In this document: piece by piece, positions 12,136 through 26,010 of the stretch
Layout: each line of letters opens with the position of its first letter
How positions within the stretch are numbered: position 1 is the first letter of the stretch
Assembly: GCF_019175385.1 (NCBI RefSeq)
Contig: NC_083337.1
Span: 165,987,713 to 166,051,712, forward strand
Direction of reading: 5' to 3'
Origin: Lycium barbarum
Lineage: Eukaryota; Streptophyta; Magnoliopsida; Solanales; Solanaceae
DNA: 64,000 bases
Translations under genes and position numbers: made by a program
Notes under the pieces: model-generated
What the model saw: only the letters and a program-made list of their open reading frames with translations
Told to the model about the DNA's origin: nothing
The model's database searches: none

Positions 12136-15100
12136 CTAATTAATAGTAGTGAGAGGAAGTCTTGAATCTCTCAACGAATGAGCGTCCTCTGCAATATGTT
12201 TTACATCTCCGTTTGCTTGCTTCAGTGATTTTCCATCCCAAAATGACTTCAACAACTCCTCGAAAGAAGGAGTTTTGAGCTCTTCAATGGAACCAGCACT
12301 TGGAATAGTGAAAGCTCTCTTTTTCGGCGTAGAGCAAGATGGTTCGTCAACCTAAATACAGGTGACAAAGATTTGGATAAGTACATGAATAATGTCGTTC
12401 CAAACAGAATAGACACTCAAATTCTGTCAAATGACGCAATGTCCTTACCATGTACTCTTGTGAAAGACAATGTCCTGCATGATCTGTAATTTCAACAACC
12501 TTGTGGTGGTGTCCACTTTTCAGTTCTCTCAGCTCTCCACAACAAGGAACAATCAACGAATCAAGGTTCCCACAAGCATCACGGTCAAGTTGTAGAGAAT
12601 CTGCAGAATTTAATTTAGTTAATTAGATGACACCAAGCAGGCAGTGAAAGTCATTAATATATGTGTAAAACTTGATAACATACGGTCAATGGAACAGAGA
12701 AGGTTTTTGCTGGCAACATCAGTGTCTTGAAGAGTAGATGACACGCCAGACGAAAACTGTGCCCGCAATGCTTCATTGGCATTCATTCCTTCACTAAAAA
12801 AATGTAAATAAATAATAAGTGAAATATTGGAAATATGAGACAAAAAGCCTTGAATAACAGGTGAATCAACCAACCTAACAATTTTATCCATAAACGCAAC
12901 GTTGCTTTCCTCTAGACTGATCAAAGAGCGTTGAGCATTCGTCCACTGTTCAGCACCCAATTTTGCCTTTTGTAGACTGCATAACATATTCAAGTAAGCA
13001 AGCAAAATTTCAGACAGCCGAAATTAACACACAAGTACTCTTCACAAGTGATATGAAAAATGCTAGGAGAACATACCAATTCTGTAGCACCTCCTCCATC
13101 TCTTTCTTCCCATTTTCCACAGAAGCAGTATCCTCAAGATAATGGCATTCAGCATTTTCCATATAATTGGTCCATTCGGCTTTGACTGAAATAGTTGAAT
13201 CTTGCATAGTTGACATCTCTTGTTTTAATCTGCTGGTTCGGTTGTAAGCACTTTCTCGAAGGTCATCGATTGCGGTTTGAACCTAGAGCAAATCAAATAA
13301 AAAGCTTAATTAGCTTTCGCAACCTAAAATAGATAAAGCAATAAGTCAGTGATTGTCCTCCAGGATCCATGATGCATTCTGCTTATCACTTATAAACGGA
13401 GAATAACATTGTTCCGTCATTGAGTACTAGCACTAGAAACAAAATTCCAACATAACCTAGGCAAGGTATGAAGGCCACACATTATCGTTGTCACCCTGTT
13501 CTGTTCGATTAATGAATCTTTTCTTGCCATATTCGTAGATCAACGAAGTTATATTAAGTAAAAAGTTCAATTAGCTTTCGCAACCTAAAGTAGATAAAGT
13601 AATAACTCAGTGATTGTCCTCCAGGATCCACGATGCATTCTTCTTATCACTTATAAATGGAGAATAACATTGTTCCATCATTAAGTGCTAGCGCTAGAAA
13701 CAAAATTCCAACATAACCTAGGCAAGGTATGAAGGCCACACACTGTTGCTGTCACCCTGTTCTGTTCGCTTGACTAAAAGAAAATGATTTTTTTCTTGCC
13801 ATATTCGTAGATCAACGAAGTTATCTTTTTGCCTATGCTTAGGAATAATAAAAAATTTAGCCACAGCTGTATTGATGTCTTTATTCTATGACTAAGAAAA
13901 TGACCATACCAATTTTTTCTTCCTAGCATTTGATCCTTCAAGAAGTTCTGCCACTTTCTGCAAGATTTGCCTCTCCTCATTGGCAGCACATTCCTGTAAA
14001 AGGGGGGATATATCCACATAAAACGGGACTAAAATGCATATTGACCTTCATTAAGTGAGAGAGATGCACATGGATGACATCAATCACCTCAAACTTCTTT
14101 TCAAGTTCAGAAAACTTCTGGTTACTGACGGTCTGTGCATCTTCAACTATATCGCCCAATTGGGAGACATGCGTATCTAAAGTCTTAAAGAAGTTGCCAG
14201 TAATTTCCGAGAATGACCTTGATGTTGTGATTGTCCTGCAGTGAGCCTAAAAAGCATCCAAACCTTATCACCCAAACTTGGGAAGGAAAAAAGAGGGAGA
14301 TACAGATAGGGAAACTGAGGGGTGAAGGTGGGAGAGCTGACAAATAGGAACTGCTGATACCTCACGTTGGTGTGCTGCAAATGCAATTAGTTTCTCCTCC
14401 TGGCCGTGAAGACTCTTTTGAAGAGCATTAACTAAGGTATTGGCCTCAAAGGCAATCTCCTCAAAAAGCTACATTTCAAAAACAGAAAATAGAGATAAGC
14501 GGAAAGTGAATATACTGCATGGAATTTCTCAGAGAAATTAAAAAGAAGGCATACCTCTCGAAGAGCAGATGAATGTTTAGAAACTTCAGAGTTTAAACGA
14601 TCAAAAGTTGACTGAGCATTGCCATCGAGCTCCCCAGCCAAACCATCTAAAGCTTTGATACCAGTACCAAACATGATTTTCATATTGTCTAGGAGGCCTC
14701 GAAGCTTTTCCATAGCCTAAAAAAAAAGAACACCAAAACCCGTGGATCAACACGAGTACAAGACTGTGAAGTAGAAGTTTTGAAAGTGTTTTATAGAAGC
14801 GCTTGTGAAATTTCTCAAAAAGGGTCTGTACGGGGTGATAAGCACATCCTTGTCTAGGCAATATTGCAAAGGCCCCCAATGCTAATTTAATAAGTCAAGG
14901 ATGCCTACATCCTTGCAGACATGACATCATGAAAGCAGTAAATTCAGTAGGAGCGAATACAGAAGTCTATTTTATGTCTTTCCCCATAAACATTGTAGAG
15001 TGTCTTCTTTAAAAGGTATACGGTCAATTTTAAGTCAAGTATACCTCAAATCTTTTTTCTCCGATATGGTAAAGGTTTCATAAAAGAAATAAAGGGGTAT

Positions 15101-18100
15101 TACCTCAATCTTGGTAGACACAAAGGACTGCATGTCTTCCTCCATGTGTTTGAGTTGTAGCTCTTGTTGTGTGGCTGAGGAAGCAACACTCTTATGCAGA
15201 ACTTCAAGTTGTTGAGTTAATTGGGATTGGAACTTTTGGATGAGAACTTTGTTTCCATGTTCTATTTTGTCTTTGCGCTCTGAAATCGACCATTATCAGT
15301 AAAGTGGGTGCAATGGAGCCTTTATTTTGGGAAAGAAAAATCATAGGGATTCAGGTCTTAAAAGCTGTTGACCTACCAATCTTCGCAAACAAGTTAGAGA
15401 CATCTGATGCAGCATGTTCCAGCTCAGCTCGAAGTTCAAAGGCCTGCTCAACCAGTGATTTTTCTGGTAGAATACATACGTTTAAATATCTCATACAATT
15501 AATCCAAAAGATAAAATGATTCTACAAAAAACCATAGACTCCATATTTGTCTCCACTGATGAACTTGGTAATTCCTTCAAGAGAGATATGATCCCCCAGC
15601 CACAAAATGGTTTACAAGAAAAATTAAAACCTTGCATTAACCCCCCACCCCTGTAAAAATATATTCCCCTCCCAAAGCTGGTCTGTAGGAAAAACATGCA
15701 ATTTCAGCAGAAAGCAATTCCAGATGACTAATCAAAAGAGTCTGCCTTGACCATGCGCAGAGGATGTTGTTTACCAGACTTTAGAAGGTTCGTTATCAGA
15801 AATTCCTTTTCTCTAATTGTTGCAATTGCCAGCCTATGTTTCTCTTCGAGATCAGCCAAAGTATGCTGAGTTTCCTTAAGCTTTTTCTGAAAGACACAAA
15901 ATTATTGCTAATATCCATGAGAAAGGGTTGGACAACAAAAGATCGCTTCTGAAATTAGGTGGGGGCAGATCTCCAACCTCTGTCTTGTCAAGTTTGTTAC
16001 TCAATTCAGTGGACAACAACTGCTGAGAATTGTACAGTTCCTGAAGCTCCATGAGTTGCTGTTTGCAGTAGGCAAAAATGTAATGAGTTATGAGTTTTCG
16101 ATGATCACTACGAGCTAGCTGAGTAATTAATCGGTAGTATACCTTGTCTTTTGATTCTGAGTTCAGTTCCATCCGTTCTATCTTTTCAGACATTGCCTGA
16201 GAGAGGAGAAAAACATATTGACCATAAAACATATTGACCATACATAAGAAAAGATTACAGGATAATTGAATCAATCAGTGGATCAGTGAGCAGGGCCTAA
16301 CCTTTTTCTCTGCTTCCTCTTGGAGATATCGATCTCTTGGTATGTAGATACCATTCTTCTCTCTTGCAGCATAAACCTCTGTTATAAAATGGAAATTTAT
16401 GTAATCAAAACATAAATAATTTAAAGCAACTACCACCCAAGATAGAGATTCATGTACAAAAAGAATAAAGCAGTATAAAACCTTGCTTCAGCCTTTCAAT
16501 CTCAGAATATAAGTCCTTCATCAAGGCAGATTTCATCATCTTCTGGTTAATCTATAACAGCAAAAGAAAAAAGTTAAGGACAGTTGAACTAAAAATCTTT
16601 TGAGAATGCTTGATTGACCAGAAAACTGACCTCTGGCTTATTTTTTATGTTTTTGGCACGATGAGCATAATCTAAAGTGCTCAGTGTCTCTTCCATAGAG
16701 TGAATGGAGGGTGATATTGTCGCAATTATGCATGTCTTTGTTTTCCCTCCCAATGAATCCCTCAACAACCTTGTTATTTTGCTCTCCCTGACATACCACC
16801 AACAAATGTTTCTCAGGGTATGTAAAGCTTCATACATATTATATTGTGTTAATAGATATGGATCTTTTAAGCACCTATATGGGATATGACCAGAGTGCTC
16901 AACTAAAGCATTTATAACACGACCAAGTGTAAGCAAACTCTTGTTGATTTCCCCCGCTTCCCTCGCTCTGCCCTGCAAAAGAAAATCTATTATCTAGAAC
17001 AGCTTGATATTATATGAACAGGAAAAACACAATCAAAGTGGGAAAAAGAACTTGAGAAGTCTCTTCCAGGATAAGTTGCCATGAAAAAGGTAAATTTAAG
17101 ACATTGCAAAGCAACTATTGCACACTCATTCATTTGTTTCTCTTTATTTTATTTTTCCTTTTCTTACTAACAAAATTGCTAAATACAAAGGCAAACGAAT
17201 TACAGAATTTTAATGTCTCACCTCTCTTGCACCAGAACGTGAAATGTTTTCAGAACCTGCAAGGTCTACAAGATTCAGTTTGCCACATTTGATCACCTCT
17301 TCACCTTCTGGAGTATATTCCTTGATGTGAATTGTGATAGAGAATATAGAATGAGAACGACTGCTCTGTTTGTTTAGAAGAGTTTCTGCTGTACGTCTTT
17401 TGGCGGAACCTTTCTCCAATATATTATAAATTTCATTTGCAGAGCTTACTAATTCCTCTTCCAGGCCTCTAACAAAAACTCCACCCTTACCATCCTCCAT
17501 CAGAGCTAATGGTTTCTTGGATTTATCATCTATAAACTTTGTAGTTTCCTCTGGAGCTAAAAGATCAGATATTTCCTCGTTATACAGCTCCAAAAATGTT
17601 ACTTTCACGCTATATTCAGCACTTTGAGCTTCCAATATGTCAAAGATTTGCTTAATAGCTCGTGGGATAACACCTGCATCACTTGGAAATTCCCCATTCT
17701 AAACGGGGTGAACTGTAATTTATTATTATGAAGAAGAAAAGTAGCATAAACAAATTCATCTCTAACAGCCACAAACCTTCTTTCTTCCCCCTCCCTCCAT
17801 TGTATAAGTTTTCCCTGTTCCTGTCTGCCCATAAGCGAAAACGGTGCAGTTGTAGCCCTCTAGAACTTCAAATACAATCGGGCAGATTGCAGTATCATAC
17901 AAGTCCTTCTGTTTGGACGTAGGACCAAAGACCTGGACAGCATTATCCAACACAATGTTAGTGTCATCTCAGAAACACCAGATGCCTCATTCACAACCTT
18001 TTGTTATTTTCTCAGCAGTGCCAAAAAAAAAATTAATCTAGTAGCATCCGGACTCAGTCAATCAAGCAAGCAAATACACCTCAATCCCAAACCAGTTGGT

Positions 18101-18861
18101 GTTAGTTATATGAAACCCTCGTATCCATTCTCCTCCAAAACAGGTAATGTGTCCGAGTTATTACATCAAACCCTCTACCTTCAACCCTAAGGTTATGGTT
18201 CGAGTCACCAAGGGAGCAAAAAAGGTGGGAGCTCCTGGGAGGCATAAGAGAAAAAAAATTACTTCTTTAACTATCCTCTCTAGTGTTCTTTATTTTTCTT
18301 TTGGCCCATGTTCCTTCTACCTCTCTAACCCACAAAGGTAGGGGATAAGGTTTGCGTACATCCTACCCTTTCCAGACCCCAGTGGGATTACACTGGGTAT
18401 GCTATTGTTGTTGCCCATGTTCCTTCTTCCTATATCTATTTAAGTGCAAAAAAGGTGGGAGGGGGATAAGGATAAATAATAGAGTAGTAGTAAAAGAAAT
18501 AGAGACCTTATCAAAGACAAATGTTTTGTCAATCTGCTTATTAGCTATGTTCTGCATAGCAGAAATTTCTCTTCTTCCCTCATTGCAGGAAATCACTGCT
18601 GGTGTATTCAATCTCATCTCATCCTCACTCAATGGCCTGCATATTCCCATCAATTCATTAACTTAAACCAACACTAAAGCTCCAAAAATGTACTACTACT
18701 AACCTGCAACGCACAATAACCTGCACATTGACGCCTTTATCTTTGTTTCCACTCATATTCCCTTCCGCTAATCGCAGATCTCTAACCGCCTTTTCGCTAG
18801 ACCGCGGCGTCTGTGATGGTGATCGCGAAACATAGCCTCTTCTCTGTTGCGATGACTCCAT
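12136..18861 (-). CDS. KRP125-like: Kinesin-5 (BimC/Eg5 family, TKRP125-like)
   Basis: Plus-end-directed bipolar motor that slides antiparallel microtubules in spindle and phragmoplast. Twenty-two in-frame exons give 1044 codons plus stop: 18861-18704, 18636-18507, 17935-17777, 17698-17222, 16972-16875, 16787-16631, 16551-16482, 16378-16302, 16196-16143, 16058-15978, 15886-15775, 15463-15377, 15279-15104, 14716-14555, 14468-14361, 14246-14088, 13993-13910, 13282-13077, 12976-12875, 12793-12684, 12600-12449, 12351-12136. The N-terminal motor (about 50-400) has P-loop GQTGTGKT (131-138), switch I NKQSSRSH (258-265) and switch II DLAGSE (294-299). A long coiled-coil stalk follows. The tail has the BimC box STPKKRAF (about 980), with the threonine that Cdk phosphorylates in this family. 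Length is close to tobacco TKRP125 (about 1000 residues, from memory). The start is the first ATG downstream of an apparent leader intron. Nothing suggests inactivation. Confidence 0.95.
13296..13825. repeat. Tandem duplication inside a kinesin-5 intron
   Basis: Two copies of a roughly 260-270 bp block lie head to tail within the intron 13283-13909. Shared landmarks are tagctttcgcaacctaaa (13311 and 13572) and cttgccatattcgtagatca (13523 and 13795). A few substitutions separate the copies, and the second has a short insertion. Splice sites on either side are unaffected. Confidence 0.85.
18130..18260 (+). mobile_element. tRNA-related 5' part of a SINE
   Basis: The segment holds a B-box-like ggttcgagtcacc followed by gggagcaaaaaaggtgggag, which resembles the tRNA-derived half of Solanaceae TS SINEs. 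The TS 3' half does not follow directly, so this is a fragment. Limits are approximate. Confidence 0.45.
18319..18412 (+). mobile_element. 5'-truncated TS SINE with 15-bp target duplication
   Basis: The body contains the typical TS 3' region (ggggataaggtttgcgtaca, then ccagaccccagtgggattac) and ends in TTG repeats. It is flanked by identical 15-mers gcccatgttccttct at 18304-18318 and 18413-18427. It sits in the kinesin-5 intron 17936-18506, antisense to the gene, and is 5'-truncated, which is common for L1-type target-primed insertion. Confidence 0.85.
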
Positions 18862-19280
18862 TTCAACAATACTCTCCTTGGTGTAGCAAAAGAGAAGCTT
18901 TTCCAACTAGAATGCGCTGTAACAGTTTTAAGGATAGGTAAAATGTTAACATTTTCACGTCAAATTGAAAACGATTGATCGATGCTAGAGATTCATCATT
19001 CAAATAACAAAATCATGAAAGAAAAAATAAATCCGTTAATTGATTCAACTGCATTTATACGTACGATACAAAAAACAAATGATTAATTTACTTACCGACG
19101 ATCAAATCGCCTGCTTGGTTGCCGTTGAGAGATTCAACAATGTGAAGAACAACAACGGCGATATTTTAGAGAGAAGATTTTGTTGAGAGAGAGAATTTAG
19201 TTAGTTTGATTTGAAAAGAAAGAGACTTATGATTTTGTTTTCTATTAATTGAGAGAGGAGCTGTGTGTGTATATGCGCGT
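18862..19280 (-). promoter_or_regulatory. Kinesin-5 leader with probable 5' UTR intron
   Basis: Reading the minus strand, a donor (TCG/gtaagt, intron base 19095) and an acceptor (gcattctag, exon resumes at 18906) would remove 18907-19095 from the leader. The first ATG after this is the chosen start at 18861. An alternative is an unspliced leader. The transcription start was not located; a run of gagagaga lies around 19170-19260. Confidence 0.5.
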
Positions 19281-21614
19281 GAGGTGAGATAAATAAAGTT
19301 GAAGAGAAAGCTCAGATTTTGTGGCTTTTCAAATTGATTTTTGACCGTTGTAACATAAAAACAAAAATAAGAAAAAATTTAAACTTATTAATAGAAGGAT
19401 CACCTCTAGATATGAGATAGGGCATTCTTTTGCTAATTATTACATGAAATGACACACAGTTTGAATATACGACAACCTCAATCACATGATAAGTAAGGTG
19501 ATTCATTTATGGAGTTTCCATAACTGTGAATTTTCTAAATCTCTTGATTAATAGGCATATCAGTAGAGAAAATAATTAAAGAGTTCATTAAGAATCCTAG
19601 AGTTATTATTGATTATGCATAAAGAAGAAGTTTACTTAAATACTTACTGAGAAATTAATGCAAAGAAATAAAGTACAAAACATTTGGAAAATTCTGAAAT
19701 GAGAGGCGAATAAGATGAAAAATGATTAAATGGTGATAATACACAAATTAAAATCGATAAAGAAGGTGAAAATGTAAATATGGTGTTTATTAATTTGTGT
19801 GTTAATAATGTGAAAATAGTTACTACTACTATTTACCTTTAAGTTTTTAATTCGATTACTACTTCATCTTTAATGACTTGTTAGCGCAAAAAATTATCAA
19901 CACTCGATTTTATATTAAATCATACTAATTTAATATTGGCATAATTATGTAATTAGATGATTTTTTCATATTTATCTAAGCTTTGTAATGGGTATCATGC
20001 AGCACTTTCATTGCACCCATCAACATAGATAATTCAAATTCAATTCTTTTAATTGTAGCAACTTGATGAAATATTATAAGTATGGCACATGTGTAGGTTG
20101 GTCCAAACACTATTATTATGAGACGATATTATTTTGAATTTTGGTGATGTTTAGCAAAGTAAGAAAATTGCTTCAGTCTAAAATCTAAATTTCTCTAAAA
20201 AAAAATGTATTTCTTATGACATGTATCATCCATATGATTTTGTATATGTTTTCTCCTTAAAAAGACATTAGATGTAGTGGCTCCAAACGTTGGACCACTT
20301 GAATGACTCCATAACTGAGCTGTATAGCTGCTTATCAAAAGTGAAATAGCCGTTATTATTCCCTATCTGAATTCAAAAGTTTATTAGTGTTAATTAATTG
20401 TAATTATATACTCCATAGGTTATCCTAATTCAATAGTTTTGGCCGAGATCGCATATACCATTTAAAAATCCACTAATAAGTATAAATAAATAAATTCTGA
20501 ACGAGTAAGCTAGATGGTGTGTGGTGGATTAAATCTAAATCAAATTTATAAATTCTAAATCCACCTCTATTATGTATCAAAATCATTATAAGAGCTATCA
20601 CGAGGAACACGAGATTGATAAATTAGTAGAAAAAATATAAGATAAACAGGAAAAGCAAGGCAAAAGTGGGGTTAGTATGTGGTGCCAAATTAGAGGTACC
20701 CCAGGTGACAAGAATGATGCGAGTCCTCACATGCATTTAAATTGGTATTAAATTGATAAATACTACTACTTGGTCTGTTAAATTATGAGTACAACTTTGA
20801 AAAAGGGTCGATAAGAATATGACACTTTGAAAATTGAACATTAATTCTTCTCATAGTTGCTCCTTAGCTGGTTGCTGTGAAGCTGGTAGATACTGTTACT
20901 TAGGGCATACTCAATGGTACGCTTTACTTCTCCTATTTTCCTTTCCATAAGAAAGCCCTGCACTCGCTGACACCAGATTTTGATAAAGATCTGAACTCGT
21001 CCCTGTATGTGACAATTCAACACCAACAATATTTGTCGTGAGATAGATATGATCCGTCCACCTTTAATTATAGGTCTCCGGCTCGAGCCCTGATTATAGA
21101 AAATTATGTTATGGAGCATTTCACCCTTAAATGTGTCTCACGCAGCACAAATTCAAATTAGGCGGGATCCAAATATGAATATCGGACTCGTAGCAGAAGC
21201 AACGAAAAAAAAAAACACAACCCTACACTTTCGGCAGATCTTGTTGGAAATCTTACGGAAAATCCTTCATTACGAACACGTGTAGGGACTTTTCTAAGCT
21301 TGAAGAAAATACCTGATCACGAACAATTGTAGAGAATTCTTCGTAGCTTGAGGCATGCCAATGGCACTGTCCTTAAAGATATTTCACCCGGTATGGGTGT
21401 ATCCCCTAGGATTCAACAAGCTCTTCTAGTACAAAACTAGGAGCCAGAATCTAACAAAGATTTCTCAAAATAGAAAACCCGGCACAAAAATATAAAAGCA
21501 AGTAAATATATTTGTATATGTTTTCTCCTCATATTCTTATCTCGCCAAAGAAATAGACTGTAGATATAGTAGAATTAGTGTAATCAACCGAATAGAGTTT
21601 CAGCCTCTTGCGAC
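19281..21614. other. AT-rich spacer without recognisable genes
   Basis: I see no coding exon, RNA gene or complete transposon here. The stretch near 21150-21500 has a retroelement flavour (gcaacgaaaaaaaaaaacac, ggattcaacaagctcttcta), and a similar phrase occurs near 31930, but no ends could be defined. Confidence 0.45.
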
Positions 21615-21627
21615 GGTTAAGAAATAT

Positions 21628-23010
21628 ATTTATTTTTTTTGGTAATGAAATGTGAATTATTACCATAACAAACAAATAAGCATCACATCCTAAGGAGCAT
21701 CTAGTATTCTTAACCACCTTCTAGGAAGGTTGTCTTGAAACTACTAGACCTCGAGCCAACAGAACTAGTTACATAATCTCTGAATCAAAATTTGACACCT
21801 ACAGGCTCTCTTTGAACAATTCAGCATGCCTAATCTTTCCCTGACCTCCTTTTGTATCTGTACTGTAACAAACTCTTTATTTACATTTGCTTCCTTGCAT
21901 ATTTTCCAATTTCTTGCTTGCCATGTGTAGTATATCAATGCTCCCCAAATTGTTGTGACTATCTCCTTCTGGAACTGCTTCCATCATCTTCTTTTAATCC
22001 ATCTAATTGTGTCATGTACTCCCTGGCATAGTATGGGAATACCCAGCCATGTACTCAGTGTGTTCCTGATTCCTGAAATCCATTGGCAGTCAGCAAACAA
22101 GTGGCTCTGCGTTTCTATCACTGCTGCATCACACAGACAGCAGGTCTGATCGTCTACTTGTATGTCCAGCCTCGTTAGTCTCTCTTTGGTAAGCAGTCTA
22201 TTTTGGCATGCTAACCACACTATCATCCTCTGCCTAGGTATCATAATTTTACTCCACACCAGCTCAGCTTCCCAAACCTTGACATAGTCCCCAACATAGT
22301 CTCATAGCTTCTAGCAACAGAATAAGCACCTGTTGGGGTAAGTTTATACCTATCTCCTTAATACCAGTCAACCATTTGAGTCTTCAAGGAATTTAACTTC
22401 TTCCAGTACCAACTACAATCCCCAGGTGGTGTATGTTCCCATATGTTCTCCTCAGACTTTAGATAGATGCCATTAACCCATTTCACCCACAAGATATCTT
22501 TTTTGCTTGCCACTTGCCAAAGTAGTTTTCCTACGGAAGCAATGTTCCATTTACTACACCCTTTAATGTTGAGTCCTCCATTCTTCTTCGGCATACAGAT
22601 TTTGTCCCATGCTACCAAAGCAATTTTCCTTTTCTCTTCAAAAGCTCCCCATAGAAACTCCCTACATTTTTTGTCTATCTCCTTCAGTACACTCTGGGGC
22701 AGTATAAATACCGCACCCCATAAGTTATATATTGAAAACATCACTGCCATTATAATTTGTAATCTTCCAGCGTAGGACAGGTGCTTAGCATACGCATCAT
22801 GAATTCGACTGGTAATCTTATTCACTAACTGGCAGTCCATGCTATTCCATTTCTTGGAAGTAAGTGGCAGTCCCAGATATTTCATAGGCAAGACTCCCAT
22901 AGAGAACCCAGTTTTACTAATAATTTCCTCCTTAATTTTGTCATCTACTCCAGCTATGAAGATATTGGACTTATCCAAATTTGCTAGCAGCCCCGTAACA
23001 CCACTGAAGT
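21628..23010 (-). mobile_element. 5'-truncated L1-type LINE, dead copy
   Basis: The minus strand encodes the end of a plant LINE reverse transcriptase: MKYLGLPLTS, then LPQSVLKEIDK and FLWGAF, and KKNGGLNIK (frame 22978-22358). After a stop and a frameshift comes the zinc-binding C-terminal part, with IPRQRMIVWLACQNRLLTKE and a C-x2-C motif before HLFADCQW (22259-21984). The 3' end faces a T-rich stretch (poly(A) on the minus strand) at about 21628-21641. Identical 13-mers ggttaagaaatat flank it at 21615-21627 and 23011-23023, so both borders are secure. The lost 5' two-thirds is the usual outcome of incomplete reverse transcription. It cannot transpose by itself. Confidence 0.93.
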
Positions 23011-23023
23011 GGTTAAGAAATAT

Positions 23024-24880
23024 TTGTTGTTGTGGTAATAAAAGAAATTAATAGGTTAATAAATAGCAAAATGGTTAATGACCATAAATATGTCAAAGAA
23101 TAAAGGTAATTGTCGTTTATGGTATTAAAGGCTATAATGAGAGAAATGATGGTCACTTAATGTTATTCAATTCACATAATCAAAAAAGTGAAATAGTTAA
23201 TGAGAAATAGAAATGTCAATCAATATGATAACGTTAGAATTGGTTTATCATCAATGTTTTTTTGAGATAATACTAATATAACCTTTGTATTAAGTTCAAT
23301 TGACTGTTGGTCTTTTAATTATTTTGAGATACTAAGAAAATTAATATTTTTTAACAGATCTCAACCTCTCATTTAATTTCTCTCTAATTCTTTTAGTCAG
23401 AAGCGGATCTAACTAAGGTGAACATATCTAGTTAATTTACATTTACATTTTATTTGAAGTTGTCACAAGCATATACATGGTTCAAGATGAAGGTTGAATG
23501 TCTTCTAATTAATTTGGTACTTACATTACCCTTCCTAGGTACGTACATATATTTATATTAAATAAGTTGCAACTAACTTTATACTTTTGCTCTTTGCACC
23601 AGAAAGCACATGCTAGTTTGTTATCAAGTCACAGCCATATTCAAACTCCATATCCGCAATATCATGTGGAGTTCTACTTTTAAATCCACGTGGATTGGTG
23701 AAGGAATAGAGAATGTATTGTTGACGCTTCACCATCCTCTCACCCCAAGCATGTGTTAATGCTTCGGATTTTTCATAATTTGTTTGGGCAACTCACAGGG
23801 AATCATACCCATATTCATTTTTACTTATGTTTTCAGTAACACCACTTTGTAGTCCAACACAAACCAACATCTGACCTCAACATTTAAATAAATTGTAAGC
23901 CACACTGTTCTCTCTTACCTTTGCTTAATCCTAGGTTAATTATAGTCATGGAAGAATCATGGTCATAATCACATTAGTGCAAGTTCAATTAAGCTCCGTT
24001 GAAGAGTGTCAGTCGCCTTACTTAGTTCATGTTACTAAAGTCGAACTAAATGAATTTGCAAATTAAGTGTATGCAAGCATAGTTTACATCACCATAAAAT
24101 TAATGGAACGAGTGCGTAAATCCATAAATTTACTGAATTAATCTCAATTCCTGAGTATACGCATGCATTATGAGTATTTATCACAAATCGACTAGTGTTA
24201 CGTTGGAGCCCACATTTCTTGAATATGGATTCACCACTAAAAAAAATAAGTGGAAAATGTATTAAGTGGGGATTGATCCCTAGACTTCTAGGTAAATAAC
24301 TCAATCTTTAACCAAGTGCACCATTTAACCTTTTTATTTTATGGATTCCAACATATAATATTATACCAATTTTAGAAAATATATACATAAAATACCTAAT
24401 TTTACGGAGAGATCATGTGTTCACATGACCCAAAATTACTACACAAATTTGCCCCTGGCTGACATGAATCAAAAGGAGCAAACATTTGACTCAAATATAA
24501 CATCGTCTTAAAGAGTAATTTCTCAAGATATATTCACACAACTTTTGAAAATAGGGACAAAATCTAAGCGACGACATAAAATGAAATATTTGTGTAAATC
24601 AGCCAGGCTTGTTGGCGCTTACCTTGACTTCTGAAATAGAAAAGGATCCAAGCCCAAAAAATTCCCCAGAAGGTCCATCTGGCCCAAAACCCGCTTTTCC
24701 ATCCGAGGCGTCAAAATTTTCCCTCTCATTTCGGGAAAAGCTCTTCAAAACCTCGAGAAAGTAAACACAGCATAAAATTAAGAAAAAAAAACTGCCAGGT
24801 CATCAATCCTATATATCCTCCAGACTTCATCTGGATCGTCAATTTCTTAATCAACGGTAGTAAATGCTTCTCCTAACAAT
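23024..24880. other. Spacer upstream of histone H4
   Basis: No supportable gene. At 24260-24330 a reverse B-box-like tggggattgatccctag followed by tttaaccaagtgcacc recalls a decayed tRNA-derived SINE on the minus strand, but ends and poly(A) are not evident. Confidence 0.4.
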
Positions 24881-24882
24881 CA

Positions 24883-24919
24883 CACGGATCGAAGTAGACA
24901 GAACCACCATGTATAAATA
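24883..24919 (+). promoter_or_regulatory. Histone H4 core promoter
   Basis: A TATA box, tataaata, is at 24912-24919. Upstream, cacggatc (24883-24890) differs by one base from the plant histone octamer CGCGGATC, which drives S-phase expression. The spacing to the leader exon ending at 25002 fits a start site near 24945. Confidence 0.6.
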
Positions 24920-25002
24920 AAACCCCAACCCCAATTCCCATCTCACTTGTCTCATCATCATATCATTTCTCTTCTTCTAGTTTCAGAGCTCACAAATTTC
25001 AG

Positions 25003-25593
<591 letters not shown>

Positions 25594-25740
25594 GTGTTTG
25601 CTCTGCAAAAGTCTTGCTGTCAAGAATTTAAGTATTACTATAATGGTGTCAAGGAGTTGTTTTGTGGGTTGGTGTAATTAGGGTCATTTAGTAGTAGTTG
25701 TTTCGTAAGATAAACATTTCTCAGTTTATCTAGAACTAGA

Positions 25741-26010
25741 ATATGCTCAACTGAAAATTTATTTCGACAGAAGGATTCAAGTTTTAATTCTATATTAGTA
25801 ACTACGTGGGTAACTATTTACACTTCTTTTAGTATTATGACCATATGTTCCAATATGTTTGGATGGAGGTGCTAAGAGGTGCATCTTAATTTTATGTGAA
25901 TCCTTGTGTATTTCCCTCTAATTTGCTTCCGTTTGTCTATGGTCGTTTTGCAATAAAAAGTCCACTGTGTTTTTCAAGCTTCTAAGAACACCTATAGAAG
26001 ACATACATAT
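25741..26010. repeat. Histone H4 3'-flank module, copy 1
   Basis: Beginning about 150 bases after the H4 stop, this block contains cagaaggattcaagttttaa, tgttccaatatgtttgga, gaggtgcatctt and tttttcaagct. These landmarks recur in the same order at 30474-30760, and in part at 33055-33340. Confidence 0.7.

Noticed and set aside
22467..22775. 102-codon plus-strand frame
   Set aside because: Antisense shadow of the LINE reverse transcriptase.
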